Positions 45,266 to 54,160 are shown, numbered from the stretch's first letter. The stretch is 64,000 nucleotides of DNA from an uncultured beta proteobacterium (GCA_903892315.1 CAITHY010000058.1:1-64000), one strand, 5' to 3'. Notes: generated by a model from the letters alone, not told the origin. Translations and numbers: made by a program.

Positions 45266-45961
45266 ATGAAGACATTCACTGCTGCTGAGGCAATTACCTC
45301 GCGTATGTCGGTAAGAGCATATACAAAAGAGGCTGTCTCAAAAGAGATTATTCTCAAGTTGCTTGATGTATCTGCGCGTGCGCCTTCAGGCACGAATACT
45401 CAACCCTGGAAAGCCTATGTTGTAGAGGGCAAAGCCCTTGAAGATTTATGCAAAAAGGTATGCGCTGCTTATGACAGGATTGCGATTAATCCTGAGTTGG
45501 CAAAAGAATATCAATCCGCTTATGACTATTACCCTACCAAATGGTTTAGTCCCTACATAGACAGACGTCGTGAAAATGGGTGGGGCTTGTATGGTCTATT
45601 GGGAATTACTAAAGGCGATAAAGACAAGATGCATGCTCAGCATCGAAAAAACTTTGAGGCATTTGGTGCGCCAGTTTGCATCTTCTTCACTATCGATAAG
45701 GAGCTTGGTAGGGGTTCGATGCTTGACTATGGAATGTTCTTGCAGAACGTAATGGTTGCAGCCAGAGGTGAGGGCTTGGATACTTGCCCACAAGCGGCAT
45801 GGAATGACTATGCCAAGATCATCCTCCCATGCATTGGTGCGAAAGAAAATGAGATGCTTGTGTGTGGTATGGCACTGGGGTATGCCGACAAAAACGCGTT
45901 AGTGAACACTTTTCACACCCCTAGAGTCAGTGCCGAGGACTTTACGACCTGGGTAAAGTAG
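45266..45961 (+). CDS. Nitroreductase-family protein
   Basis: 231 residues with the FMN-binding start SRMSVRAYTKEAVSKE and SARAPSGTNTQPWKAYVV, as in flavin-dependent nitroreductases. The C-terminal region (GLDTCPQAAWNDYAKIILPCIG) is typical. It uses NAD(P)H to reduce nitro groups, quinones or related acceptors. It follows the OsmC-YcaO gene closely, so a joint redox role is possible. Confidence 0.88.
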   Translation: MKTFTAAEAITSRMSVRAYTKEAVSKEIILKLLDVSARAPSGTNTQPWKAYVVEGKALEDLCKKVCAAYDRIAINPELAKEYQSAYDYYPTKWFSPYIDRRRENGWGLYGLLGITKGDKDKMHAQHRKNFEAFGAPVCIFFTIDKELGRGSMLDYGMFLQNVMVAARGEGLDTCPQAAWNDYAKIILPCIGAKENEMLVCGMALGYADKNALVNTFHTPRVSAEDFTTWVK

Positions 45962-46096
45962 CTTTCATGGGTGGGTAATTTCAGTCATTTTTAGAGGGAT
46001 TTGGCCTATTTTTCAGCCATTTCCCCAATTTCAAGACTGAGTTAAGTCTTTGAAAAACCTTATTTAAAGCCTGAAAATGAAGGTTTTTAAAAAATA

Positions 46097-46111
46097 TGTT
46101 GCTTTGCAACA
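46097..46111. promoter_or_regulatory. Inverted repeat upstream of phasin gene, possible PhaR site
   Basis: TGTTGC, TTT, GCAACA forms a perfect 6-bp inverted repeat 84 bp before the phasin start. PhaR repressors of polyhydroxybutyrate genes favour TGC-rich dyads in phasin promoters, so this is a candidate site. Confidence 0.4.
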
Positions 46112-46194
46112 AAAATATCTTGCTTTTGGAAAATGGCGATCTTAGAATGGTGCATCGCAATATAAAAACCCATTTAACCAATTAAGGATAAATC

Positions 46195-46767
46195 ATGTTC
46201 CAAACTCAATTAAACGACCAACTCGCATCTGCACAAGCTAAAGCAATCGAAACTGCTAAACATTTGGCACAGGTTGCTGTTGAAAGCGCACAAGAATTAG
46301 CTGAAATCAACCAAGCTGCCGCTAAAGATGCTTTAGTTGCTGCTCAAGATACAAGCTCACAATTGCTGGCAATCAAGGATCCACAGCAATTAGCTAAATT
46401 AGCTCAGCCAGAAGCTGCTCAAGAAGCTGCTAAATATGCCGCTGCTTACCAAGCTAAGGTAAACCAAGTAGTTCGTAACGGTAACAAAGAAGTGGCTCAA
46501 GTAGTTGATGCCTCTATTGATGACGCACGTGCTGATTTGGTTAAGTTTGTTAAAGAAGCTACTAAAACAGCTCCTGCTGGTTCTGAGGCTTTTGTTTCTG
46601 CATTCAAAACTGCATTTGATTCTTCACTCCAACAGTTTGACCAAGTTCGCGCATCTGCAACTGAGGCATTTGCTAACTTTGAGAAGAGTGTTGATGCTGC
46701 TTTGGCAAACATTCAAGGTCAATACGCTGTTGCTAAGCCAGCAGCTAAAAGCCGTAAAGCTGCTTAA
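46195..46767 (+). CDS. phaP: Phasin-family granule protein
   Basis: 190 residues, almost all helical, rich in Ala, Gln and Lys, with AKAIETAKHLAQVAVESAQELAEINQAAAKDAL at the start and FKTAFDSSLQQFDQVRASATEAFANFEKSVDAAL near the end. Phasins coat polyhydroxyalkanoate granules and stabilise them. The gene has its own promoter region (possible PhaR site) and terminator, suggesting strong single-gene expression. A broken relative lies at 53612. Confidence 0.9.
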   Translation: MFQTQLNDQLASAQAKAIETAKHLAQVAVESAQELAEINQAAAKDALVAAQDTSSQLLAIKDPQQLAKLAQPEAAQEAAKYAAAYQAKVNQVVRNGNKEVAQVVDASIDDARADLVKFVKEATKTAPAGSEAFVSAFKTAFDSSLQQFDQVRASATEAFANFEKSVDAALANIQGQYAVAKPAAKSRKAA

Positions 46768-46795
46768 TTAACTGAACAGTTAGTTTTGTTGTTAA

Positions 46796-46819
46796 AAAAG
46801 CCACCTTTGGGTGGCTTTT
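46796..46819. terminator. Bidirectional terminator after phasin gene
   Basis: AAAAGCCACC pairs with GGTGGCTTTT around TTTG, between the phasin and the converging nitroreductase gene. Confidence 0.92.
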
Positions 46820-46840
46820 ATTTTTGCTATGCTGACATGC

Positions 46841-47476
46841 TTACTTAATCCAAGTAACAAAGTCTTCCATCGGTTTTCTGACTTTTTTCAAGTTGAGCAA
46901 CCAGTCCTCATCTGCCTTTCTGTATCCTAGCGGCAGCATCACAACGCTGCGCAAACCTTTGGCTTTGAGGTCGAGGATTTCATCGAGAGCTGCAGCATCA
47001 AAACCTTCCATGGGTGTGGAATCTACTTGTTCGTATGCGGCTGCAATAAGGGCGGTTCCAAGTCCAATATAAGCTTGCTTTGCAGCATGGGTGTAATTAG
47101 TTTCAGCATCTCTTGCGGTATAACCGCTGAGTAGTTTCTGGCGGTAGAGATCACCAGCTTCGCTTTTGAAGTTACGTAGCTTCTCAGTCATATCAAATGA
47201 TTGATTGATGCGATCGGCTGTATAGGTATCCCAAGCAGCAAAAACGAGCAAGTGAGAAGAGTCCACTACTTGGGTTTGATCCCAAGAGATGGCTTTAATC
47301 TTTTCACGAATGGCTTTATTAGTAACCACAAGTACTTCATAAGGCTGTAATCCGCTAGAGCTAGCAGTCAGACGAATGGCCTCTAGTATTTGCTCTACCT
47401 TTTCATCTGGTACGGACTTTGTGGAGTCCATTTTCTTGGTGGCATAGCGCCACTGTAGTTTGTCAATCAAGCTCAT
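46841..47476 (-). CDS. NAD(P)H-dependent nitroreductase-like oxidoreductase
   Basis: 211 residues of the nitroreductase fold (WRYATKKMDSTKSVPDEKVEQILEAIRLTASSSGLQPYEVLVV at the start; LRSVVMLPLGYRKADEDWLLNLKKVRKP near the end), resembling NfsB/YdgI enzymes. It binds FMN and uses NAD(P)H. It is transcribed alone towards the phasin terminator. No substrate can be named. Confidence 0.88.
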   Translation of the reverse strand: MSLIDKLQWRYATKKMDSTKSVPDEKVEQILEAIRLTASSSGLQPYEVLVVTNKAIREKIKAISWDQTQVVDSSHLLVFAAWDTYTADRINQSFDMTEKLRNFKSEAGDLYRQKLLSGYTARDAETNYTHAAKQAYIGLGTALIAAAYEQVDSTPMEGFDAAALDEILDLKAKGLRSVVMLPLGYRKADEDWLLNLKKVRKPMEDFVTWIK

Positions 47477-47585
47477 TCTAATTTCCTTGAATTAAGTGTA
47501 GTAATAGATGGCACAGTGTAATTTATAACGGGAGCTAGTGCTAAACGAGCTAATATGTAGGCATGCAATCTCAAAAGACCGGTAC

Positions 47586-47942
47586 ATGAATCAAATTGAA
47601 ATTATTCGGGATGTCAGTGATGTGATGGATGCCCTAGGGGTTGCCGTGGTTTCCCTCGGTGTTTTATGGGGCCTGTTCTGTTTTGCAAAAGGCCTGGTCA
47701 CCCAGACAGCCGATATTGCCTATAAAACCTTTCGTATACAAATCGTGCGCTCCCTCATTTTGGGTCTTGAGGTATTGGTGGCGGGGGATGTGATCCGTAC
47801 TGTAGCTATAAGCCCAACGTTGACTAGTGTGGCGGTATTGGGTGCCATTGTTTTGATTCGTTGCTTCTTAAGCTGGTCTCTGACTTTAGAGATTGATGGT
47901 CGCTGGCCATGGCAAGCACCTAGACCAGGTCAGTCAGAATAA
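47586..47942 (+). CDS. DUF1622-family membrane protein
   Basis: About 118 residues with three membrane helices (about 15-38, 55-75 and 80-98) and the motif FRIQIVRSLILGLEVLVAGDVIRTV typical of DUF1622. I chose the ATG at 47586 over GTG 47538, because family members start close to this point and the upstream stretch is not hydrophobic. Function is unknown. It ends at a shared terminator with ahpF. Confidence 0.82.
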   Translation: MNQIEIIRDVSDVMDALGVAVVSLGVLWGLFCFAKGLVTQTADIAYKTFRIQIVRSLILGLEVLVAGDVIRTVAISPTLTSVAVLGAIVLIRCFLSWSLTLEIDGRWPWQAPRPGQSE

Positions 47943-47964
47943 CTATTATTTAGTCGCTTAATTA

Positions 47965-47990
47965 AAAAGGGAGTCGAACGACTCCCTTTT
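47965..47990. terminator. Bidirectional terminator between DUF1622 gene and ahpF
   Basis: AAAAGGGAGTC pairs with GACTCCCTTTT around GAAC; it can end transcription from both converging genes. Confidence 0.92.
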
Positions 47991-48014
47991 GCTTTGCTGT
48001 CGATGGATTGCTGC

Positions 48015-49592
48015 TTAAGCAGCAATTGCTTCTTGTGGCTCAGAAACCGATGAGCGAATCAGGTAATCAAATGCTCCCAGTGATGCTTTGGCACCTTCAC
48101 CCATCGCAATAATGATTTGCTTGTAAGGAACGGTAGTGCAGTCACCCGCAGCAAATACACCAGGGACAGAAGTTTCACCTTTGGCATCGACAATAACCTC
48201 ACCGTGCTTCGATAGATCAATGCTACCTTTTAGCCAATCAGTGTTTGGTAGCAAGCCGATTTGCACAAAGATACCTTCCAGCTCTATGGTGTGCTCAGTA
48301 TGGTTGGTGCGGTCTTCGTAGCGCAAGCCATTGACCTTGCCATTGGCGCCCAATACTTCTTTGGTGAGCGCGCTCATGATGACGGTCACGTTTGGCATGC
48401 TAGCCATCTTCTTCTGTAGCACTGCGTCCGCACGCAATTTACTATCAAACTCGATGAGGGTTACATGGCTAACAATGCCTGCCAAGTCAATAGCAGCCTC
48501 AACACCAGAGTTACCGCCACCAATCACAGCTACGCGCTTACCTTTAAACAAAGGGCCATCACAGTGAGGGCAATATGCCACTCCTTTGCCGCGGTATTCT
48601 TGTTCACCAGGAACATTCATTTCTCTCCAGCGGGCGCCAGTGCTAATGATGACTGACTTGCTACTAAGGACTGCGCCATTGGCCAATTCCACTTCAAGGC
48701 CGTGATTCGTTTTACGCAAAGCATTGGCGCGCTGTAAGTTCATGATGTCAACTTCATAGCTCTTCACGTGCTGCTCAAGTGCTTGAACCAACTTAGGCCC
48801 TTCCGTTTCTTTTACGGAAATGAAGTTTTCTATACCCATGGTGTCCATGACTTGGCCACCAAAACGTTCGGCCACAATACCGGTACGGATACCCTTGCGT
48901 GCTGCATAGATTGCAGCAGCAGCGCCAGCAGGGCCGCCGCCAATCACTAAAACGTCGAAGGGTTCTTTGGCAGAAAGCTTTGCAGCCTCTTCTTTAGGGG
49001 TTGAGCTATCTAGCTTGGCAACAATCTCTTCAACACTCATGCGGCCTTGACCAAATACTTCACCGTTCAGAATGACGGTTGGTACAGCCATGATTTGGTA
49101 TTGATCTACCAAACCTTGGTAAAGGGCGCCGTCCACCATCTCATGGGTGACATTGGGATTAAGGGCTGCCATTAAGTTCAGTGCCTGCACAACGTCTGGG
49201 CAGTTGTGGCACGACAATGAGATGAAAGTCTGGAAGCTGAGCTTGCCCTCTAATCTAGTAATGCGATCAATCACTTCTTGCTCGACTTTAGCTGGGTAGC
49301 CGCTAGCCTGCAAAATAGCTAAAATGAAAGAGGTCATTTCGTGACCCATTGGTAGGCCGGCAAAAGTAATGCGAGCATCTTGATCAGCCTTGCTCACGGT
49401 AAAGCTAGGCTTATGTTCAGCTTGACCATCAGTTTTCAGACTGATCTTATCGGACTGCTCAGCCACTTCATTTAAGAGTTCAAGCATCTGCTTGGAACTA
49501 TCGCTGTCATCGAGGCTAGCCACGAGAACGATTGGGCTAACAATCTTTTCAAAATATACCTTTAACTGGGATTTGATATTGGTATCGAGCAT
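48015..49592 (-). CDS. ahpF: Alkyl hydroperoxide reductase subunit F
   Basis: 525 residues in the order N-terminal double thioredoxin-like domain with CHNC ([11 protein letters not shown]), then a thioredoxin-reductase-like part with FAD motif [19 protein letters not shown] and the redox pair CPHC ([10 protein letters not shown]). It takes electrons from NADH and reduces AhpC, encoded upstream on the same strand. The 98-bp gap between ahpC and ahpF holds two mutually exclusive hairpins. Confidence 0.96.
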   Translation of the reverse strand: MLDTNIKSQLKVYFEKIVSPIVLVASLDDSDSSKQMLELLNEVAEQSDKISLKTDGQAEHKPSFTVSKADQDARITFAGLPMGHEMTSFILAILQASGYPAKVEQEVIDRITRLEGKLSFQTFISLSCHNCPDVVQALNLMAALNPNVTHEMVDGALYQGLVDQYQIMAVPTVILNGEVFGQGRMSVEEIVAKLDSSTPKEEAAKLSAKEPFDVLVIGGGPAGAAAAIYAARKGIRTGIVAERFGGQVMDTMGIENFISVKETEGPKLVQALEQHVKSYEVDIMNLQRANALRKTNHGLEVELANGAVLSSKSVIISTGARWREMNVPGEQEYRGKGVAYCPHCDGPLFKGKRVAVIGGGNSGVEAAIDLAGIVSHVTLIEFDSKLRADAVLQKKMASMPNVTVIMSALTKEVLGANGKVNGLRYEDRTNHTEHTIELEGIFVQIGLLPNTDWLKGSIDLSKHGEVIVDAKGETSVPGVFAAGDCTTVPYKQIIIAMGEGAKASLGAFDYLIRSSVSEPQEAIAA

Positions 49593-49619
49593 GATGATTT
49601 CCTTGGGTATTATTTAGGT

Positions 49620-49676
49620 GAGTCTATTGGGCAGGATCTTGTCCTCTCCAATAGACTCTCCGAAGAGAGTCTATGG
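49620..49676 (-). promoter_or_regulatory. Mutually exclusive hairpins between ahpC and ahpF
   Basis: On the minus-strand RNA the segment from 49676 to 49665 pairs with 49660-49648 (10 bp, one bulge, two more pairs) around a UUCG tetraloop closed by C-G, a very stable form. The same middle segment (49658-49648) can instead pair with 49620-49630, 11 bp with a 17-base loop. The two structures exclude each other. No U-run follows, so it is not a plain terminator; it may set the ratio of AhpC to AhpF by controlling RNA decay or translation. Confidence 0.75.
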
Positions 49677-49690
49677 ATTACTGATTCAAC

Positions 49691-50254
49691 TTAGATCTTG
49701 CCTACGAGGTCTAAAGATGGAGTCAATGTTGCTGCGCCTTCTTTCCACTTGGCTGGGCAAACTTCGCCTGGGTGTGCGGCTGTGTACTGAGCAGCCTTCA
49801 ACTTACGCAATGTTTCAGAAACATCACGAGCGATTTCATTTGAATGAATCTCGGCTGTCTTGATGATGCCTTCTGGGTTGATGATGAATGTGCCACGCAA
49901 TGCCAAACCAGCTTCAGGAATATGAACACCAAAAGCGTTTGTCAATGTATGTGTTGGGTCGCCAACGAGTGGGAACTTTGCTTTACCAACAGCAGGAGAA
50001 GTCTCGTGCCAAACCTTGTGTGAGAAATGCGTATCGGTTGTAACGATGTAAACCTCAGCACCCATCTTCTGGAATTCAGCATAGTTCTCGGCTGCATCTT
50101 CAATTTCTGTTGGGCAGTTAAAAGTAAATGCTGCTGGCATGAAAATCAGAACTGACCAGTGACCCTTGAGGGATTCGTCAGTAACAGTGACAAACTTGCC
50201 ATTATGGAAAGCTTCGGTTTTAAATGGCTGTACTGCGGTATTAATAATGGACAT
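49691..50254 (-). CDS. ahpC: Alkyl hydroperoxide reductase subunit C (peroxiredoxin)
   Basis: 187 residues, typical 2-Cys peroxiredoxin: peroxidatic C47 in FTFNCPTEIEDAAENY and resolving C166 in EVCPAKW. It reduces organic hydroperoxides and H2O2 and is recycled by AhpF. It is first in the minus-strand ahpC-ahpF unit. I looked for an OxyR-type site in the 50255-50400 region and did not find a clear one. Confidence 0.96.
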   Translation of the reverse strand: MSIINTAVQPFKTEAFHNGKFVTVTDESLKGHWSVLIFMPAAFTFNCPTEIEDAAENYAEFQKMGAEVYIVTTDTHFSHKVWHETSPAVGKAKFPLVGDPTHTLTNAFGVHIPEAGLALRGTFIINPEGIIKTAEIHSNEIARDVSETLRKLKAAQYTAAHPGEVCPAKWKEGAATLTPSLDLVGKI

Positions 50255-50544
50255 ACTGTGCTCCTAGTGTTGGTTAATCAATTTCTCTTAAGTAACTACT
50301 GCAACTAGACGAATTTTGAACCTCACTTGTTTATTTGTCTAATGAATAAATCTGATATTTATGATCGAATTTATAGATAATTGATTTAAGAGCCTGTAGC
50401 GTGCATAAAACCGGGTATTTAGAGATCTTTTATGCAAATTATCATTTTGATAGGAGGCATTTAACGAGTTTAGGAAAGCCTTTGGGCTATAGTGGTCTTA
50501 ATGCCTGTAAGGCCTATTTTTTTGACCGAATTTGGAGATATGAC

Positions 50545-51084
50545 ATGACTTTCATGAAACAAGGATTGATAGCTTTATCCATAGCAGCGCTTGCACTGTT
50601 AAGTGCCTGCGTCACCGAAGGCAAATATAACCAATTGGACCAGGCATATAGCCAGCTTCAACAGGCCTACCAAGGTGACGAAGTAGAAATTCGTCAATTG
50701 CAGGGCGAGCTGCGCATTACGATCCGCGACAAGATTTTGTTTCCTGAGGGCGGTTATCGCTTGAATGCCAAAGCGGAGCAGGTATTAGCAAAAATGGCGC
50801 CAACACTCTCAGGATTTAAAAATACTAAGGTAGTGGTTCGCGGATATACGGACAATGTGTCGATTGGTGCTGAGTTACGTAATCAAGGGATTACTACCAA
50901 TCTGGATCTGTCATCCAAGAGGGCAGATAACGTGGTGGATTATCTGATTCGTAAGGGCGTAAGTCAGAGTCTTATTTCTGCGCAAGGGATGGGTGAATCT
51001 AATCCAGTTGCCTCAAATACAACTCCAGAAGGTCGTGCTCAGAATCGTCGCATTGAAGTGACTTTGGTTGGACCAGGCAATTAA
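50545..51084 (+). CDS. OmpA-family outer-membrane lipoprotein
   Basis: 179 residues from the ATG at 50545, which has a GGAG site seven bases upstream. The signal peptide ends in a lipobox (LLSAC) and the C-terminal part is an OmpA-like peptidoglycan-binding domain (VVVRGYTDNVSIG, SSKRADNVVDYLIRKGV, NRRIEVTLV). It anchors the outer membrane to the cell wall. The reading frame is open further upstream to 50401 but that stretch lacks a signal peptide start and is unlikely to be translated. Confidence 0.88.
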   Translation: MTFMKQGLIALSIAALALLSACVTEGKYNQLDQAYSQLQQAYQGDEVEIRQLQGELRITIRDKILFPEGGYRLNAKAEQVLAKMAPTLSGFKNTKVVVRGYTDNVSIGAELRNQGITTNLDLSSKRADNVVDYLIRKGVSQSLISAQGMGESNPVASNTTPEGRAQNRRIEVTLVGPGN

Positions 51085-51111
51085 TTCGTAGCTTATATAA
51101 AAGGATCAAGA

Positions 51112-51510
51112 ATGAAATATTTAGTAAGACTTTACGCAGCGGTAACGATTGCATTGGCACTGGCGGCGTGTTCGGCAACGCCAGACGTTAAAACAGCTTC
51201 AGCAGATTTTATAAAAGTAAGTAATGGTATTTTGACCAGCAGTTATGGCAAGACCATCTATACCTTTGATAAAGATCAGGCCGGCTCAGGCAAGTCTGAG
51301 TGCGTATCAACTTGTGCAAATAACTGGCCTCCGGTCTATGTGGAGCCTGGTATTCAGCTCTCCGGCGACTTTTCTTATATCAGTCGTAACGATGGTCAGA
51401 AACAGTTGACCTATAAAGGTAAGCCACTGTACTTCTTCGTTAAGGATGCAAATCCTGGCGATAAGACAGGTGATAACGTCAACAATGTTTGGCATGTTGT
51501 AACACCGTAA
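51112..51510 (+). CDS. Lipoprotein with secreted-repeat (COG4315) fold
   Basis: 132 residues: lipoprotein signal (LALAAC), then the repeat type YGKTIYTFDKDQAGSGKSECVSTCANNWPPV and KPLYFFVKDANPGDKTGDNVNNVWHVV, as in PF03640-type proteins. Two cysteines (SECVSTC) may form a disulfide or metal site. It lies 27 bp after the OmpA-like gene, likely in one transcript. Function is unknown. Confidence 0.85.
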   Translation: MKYLVRLYAAVTIALALAACSATPDVKTASADFIKVSNGILTSSYGKTIYTFDKDQAGSGKSECVSTCANNWPPVYVEPGIQLSGDFSYISRNDGQKQLTYKGKPLYFFVKDANPGDKTGDNVNNVWHVVTP

Positions 51511-51542
51511 TCTGCAAAAGCATTATATAGATAACAGTCATT

Positions 51543-51564
51543 AATGCCACCCTAGGGTGGCATT
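51543..51564. terminator. Palindrome, probable weak terminator
   Basis: AATGCCACC, CTAG, GGTGGCATT forms a perfect inverted repeat after the lipoprotein gene, but no T-run follows, so Rho-independent function is uncertain. Confidence 0.5.
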
Positions 51565-51687
51565 ACCTTCCTAGAAAGTAGGATCCAAATCCAGCGACCA
51601 AAACAATGGGTAGCTTGTGGATAGAGCCTATTTGCAACAAGAGGCGTTAAGTTTTTATTAAAGAATCAATGCTGCAAAGGAAAAATA

Positions 51688-52797
51688 ATGAGTAAGAAAA
51701 TAATTCAAAGAATCGTAGCTACTTCAGTGGCAGCTTCTTTAGCGTTTGCCCCGTTAGTAAGTAACGCCTGCACTAGCTTTTTGCTAAAAGGTAGTGATGG
51801 CGGTTTTGTTTATGGGCGCACCTTGGAGTTTGGTTTACCACTGAAGTCTCAGTTAATAGTCATTCCGAGAAATTTATCGATGCCTGGTGTTGGTGTTGAT
51901 GGTAAGCCGGGCACGGGTTTAAATTGGACTACCAAATATGCTGCGGCAGGCATGAATGGTTTGGGTATGCCAGTACTTTTGGATGGTATGAATGAAAAGG
52001 GTCTAGTGGGTGGCTTACTAAATGCACCAAATACCGCTGTTTATCAAGTAGTTAGCCCAGCTGACTCTTCTAGTAGCATAGCTTCAGTGCAGATGTTGGC
52101 ATATGCCTTAACCAACTTTGCCAATGTTGGGGAGGTTAAGGCAGGATTTCAGAGAATTAAAGTGAATCGCTCCACAATTCCTGCCTATAACAATCAATCC
52201 GCTCCAGTTCGCATGACACTTCATGACGCCAATGGCAACAGTATTGTGATTGAGTATCTAAAAGGCGAATTGGTTATCACCGATAACCCAACAGGCGTGA
52301 TGACGAATGATCCAGCATTTAGAGATCAACTCAATAATATTGGTAACTATGCAAACCTCACTAATGTTGAGAAAAATCCAATCGTGATTAATGGCGCTAC
52401 TTATGTGCCGCCTAGCTCAGGTAGTGGTTTGCATGGCCTGCCGGGTGATTACTTGAGTCCCAGCCGTTTTATTCGCGCATTGTTTCTGACAAAATCCGTA
52501 CCCACCACATATCCAACCACTCAACAAGTCAATACTGCTTGGCATATTTTAGGCAGCTTTGATATTCCTCCCGGAGCGATCAGTTTGCCAGCTACGAATG
52601 CCTATGGTGGCGGTGCTGGTGGTATAGAGACGACCGAATGGAGTGCGGTGGCTGATAATAAAAATTTGGTTTACAACATCAAAATGTTTGAAACAACAAA
52701 TATCTATACTTATGATTTAAAGAAAATGGATTTGAACGGTAAAGAAATTCAATACATCAAGTTGGATAAGCCTCTTGCCACGATATCCGTTAATTGA
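51688..52797 (+). CDS. Secreted Ntn-hydrolase, choloylglycine hydrolase/penicillin V acylase family
   Basis: 369 residues. A signal peptide ends just before the catalytic Cys (VSNA/CTSFLLKG), so cleavage exposes it as the N-terminal nucleophile; GRTLEFG supplies the conserved Arg. The family includes penicillin V acylases, bile salt hydrolases and, in Gram-negative bacteria, N-acyl-homoserine-lactone acylases. A periplasmic enzyme in a freshwater betaproteobacterium suggests a signal- or amide-cleaving role rather than bile salts. The next gene starts in its last codons. Confidence 0.9.
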   Translation: MSKKIIQRIVATSVAASLAFAPLVSNACTSFLLKGSDGGFVYGRTLEFGLPLKSQLIVIPRNLSMPGVGVDGKPGTGLNWTTKYAAAGMNGLGMPVLLDGMNEKGLVGGLLNAPNTAVYQVVSPADSSSSIASVQMLAYALTNFANVGEVKAGFQRIKVNRSTIPAYNNQSAPVRMTLHDANGNSIVIEYLKGELVITDNPTGVMTNDPAFRDQLNNIGNYANLTNVEKNPIVINGATYVPPSSGSGLHGLPGDYLSPSRFIRALFLTKSVPTTYPTTQQVNTAWHILGSFDIPPGAISLPATNAYGGGAGGIETTEWSAVADNKNLVYNIKMFETTNIYTYDLKKMDLNGKEIQYIKLDKPLATISVN

Positions 52798-52805
52798 TAG
52801 CCATC

Positions 52806-53450
52806 ATGACATTTACAAATACATCTAGATTTGCTGCCGTAGCTTTGCTTGCATCGATTTTATTGTCAGGCTGCCAATCTACTGGTCAGGATGGTAAGTC
52901 ACTCACTCCTATAGAGATTATTCAGAAGCGTGACGCCACCTTAAAAATGTCCAAGGTTGGTCTTGATGCATTGATCAAGCAAAAGCCAGATGTCCGAAAA
53001 GAAATAGATCAGGCTGCTGGCTATGCAGTCTTTACTACTATTAATGTCAATATCGTTTTACTGGTAGTGGCCCGTGGCGAAGGTGTCTTGTTTGATAAGC
53101 GACGTCGGGAGCCTATCTATATGCAAGCGCTCAAAACGGGCGAAGGTTTGGGGGCTGGCTATCAAGATCAATACCAAGTGGCAATCTTCAAGACCCCGGG
53201 GGCTATCGATCAGTTTTTGTTGACCTCGATTGATGGCCATCGTGGTGGTATCGATGTGGATGCCAATTTTTCTGCTGGTTCCGGAGGTACGATTCGCTCC
53301 TTTAACCCTGAGATAACCTTCTACACAGTGGGACTCTCGGGATACGATTTACAGGCTAACTATGGCGGTACGCTCTATTTAGTAGATCAACAGATCAACA
53401 GCGCTGATACTCTGAGTAGTCTTCCTAAGAAAAAGCCGGATACCAAGTAA
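52806..53450 (+). CDS. SYLF-domain lipoprotein
   Basis: About 214 residues from the ATG at 52806, the start that gives a good lipoprotein signal (LLASILLSGC); TTG 52794 is possible but weaker. The body is a SYLF/lipid-binding domain (KPDVRKEIDQAAGYAVFTTINVNI and the Gly-rich AGSGGTIRSFNPEITFYTVGLSGYDLQANYGG). The start lies 8 bp beyond the Ntn-hydrolase stop and the two are probably co-transcribed. Function is unknown. Confidence 0.85.
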   Translation: MTFTNTSRFAAVALLASILLSGCQSTGQDGKSLTPIEIIQKRDATLKMSKVGLDALIKQKPDVRKEIDQAAGYAVFTTINVNIVLLVVARGEGVLFDKRRREPIYMQALKTGEGLGAGYQDQYQVAIFKTPGAIDQFLLTSIDGHRGGIDVDANFSAGSGGTIRSFNPEITFYTVGLSGYDLQANYGGTLYLVDQQINSADTLSSLPKKKPDTK

Positions 53451-53483
53451 GCAATAAGTCTATTGATTTCTGAGTAGTTGTAG

Positions 53484-53514
53484 AGCCCCAGCCAGCAATC
53501 TCTGGGGCTTTTCT
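53484..53514 (+). terminator. Intrinsic terminator after SYLF gene
   Basis: AGCCCCAG pairs with CTGGGGCT around ten bases, followed by a T-rich run (TTTCTTTT). Confidence 0.9.
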
Positions 53515-53611
53515 TTTGCCCGTCTCTGGCTGATCTACTGGTATTTCTCTATAGAAACCGGCCTGAACGAGAGTAGATTGGTATCTGAGATCACCCATCT
53601 GAAAGGCTTAT

Positions 53612-54160
53612 ATGAGTAAGAAATCACTTGATATGAATGCAATGCCAGGACAGCAAAGAGCTATTGATGCTACTAAGGCAGCAGGGCGTGTAGCGATTGA
53701 AAGTGCTCAGGCAATCGCACAGATTAATCAGCAGGCCACACAGGAATTAGCCGGCATGATTCAGAAGAGGGTATCTGAGTTGATGAAAACCCAGGATCCT
53801 CGATCTGCATTTGAATTTGTTCACGCTGAAGTACTGCAGGATGCAGCCAAAGAGATATCTTAATATCACAACCAATTACTTCAGGTGCTCAAAAGTGGTA
53901 ATCAAGAGCTGGCCGATATTGCTGAAACGATGATTCAAGAATCTAAGGCGGATTTAATTCACTTTGTAAATGATGCAACAGATAATGCACCGCTTGGTAG
54001 TGAGGCTTATGTCTCTGTGTTTAAAACCTCATTTAATAACGCACTACAAAATTTTGAATTGATTCGTGCTGCAATGGCAGACTCATTTACCAATTTTGAG
54101 AAGAGCGTCGAGAATGTCGGTAATCTTGCTAGCCCAAAAAGCGCTTCAAAAAAGAAATGA
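53612..54160 (+). pseudogene. Phasin-family gene broken by one in-frame stop
   Basis: Two reading frames, 53612-53863 and from 53885, lie in the same frame and line up end to end with the intact phasin at 46195: the first ends ...LQDAAKEIS, then TAA (53861-53863), and the second continues YHNQLLQVLKSGNQELADIAE, matching AAAYQAKVNQVVRNGNKEVAQVV. The rest follows with NAPLGSEAYVSVFKTSF and FTNFEKSVENV. A single nonsense codon therefore explains the break. The C-terminal half (GTG 53885) could be made alone, but no clear ribosome binding site is seen. It may be a true pseudogene, a recent mutation, or a sequencing error. Confidence 0.85.

Noticed and set aside
46497..46771. Open frames on both strands inside the phasin gene
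   Set aside because: Side effect of its Ala/Gln-rich codons; the phasin frame has the family features.
50255..50400. OxyR-type site upstream of ahpC
   Set aside because: I searched for the spaced ATAG/CTAT pattern on both strands and found no convincing match.
50401..50544. Upstream extension of the OmpA-like lipoprotein
   Set aside because: It would bury the lipoprotein signal peptide inside the chain; the ATG at 50545 has a proper ribosome binding site.
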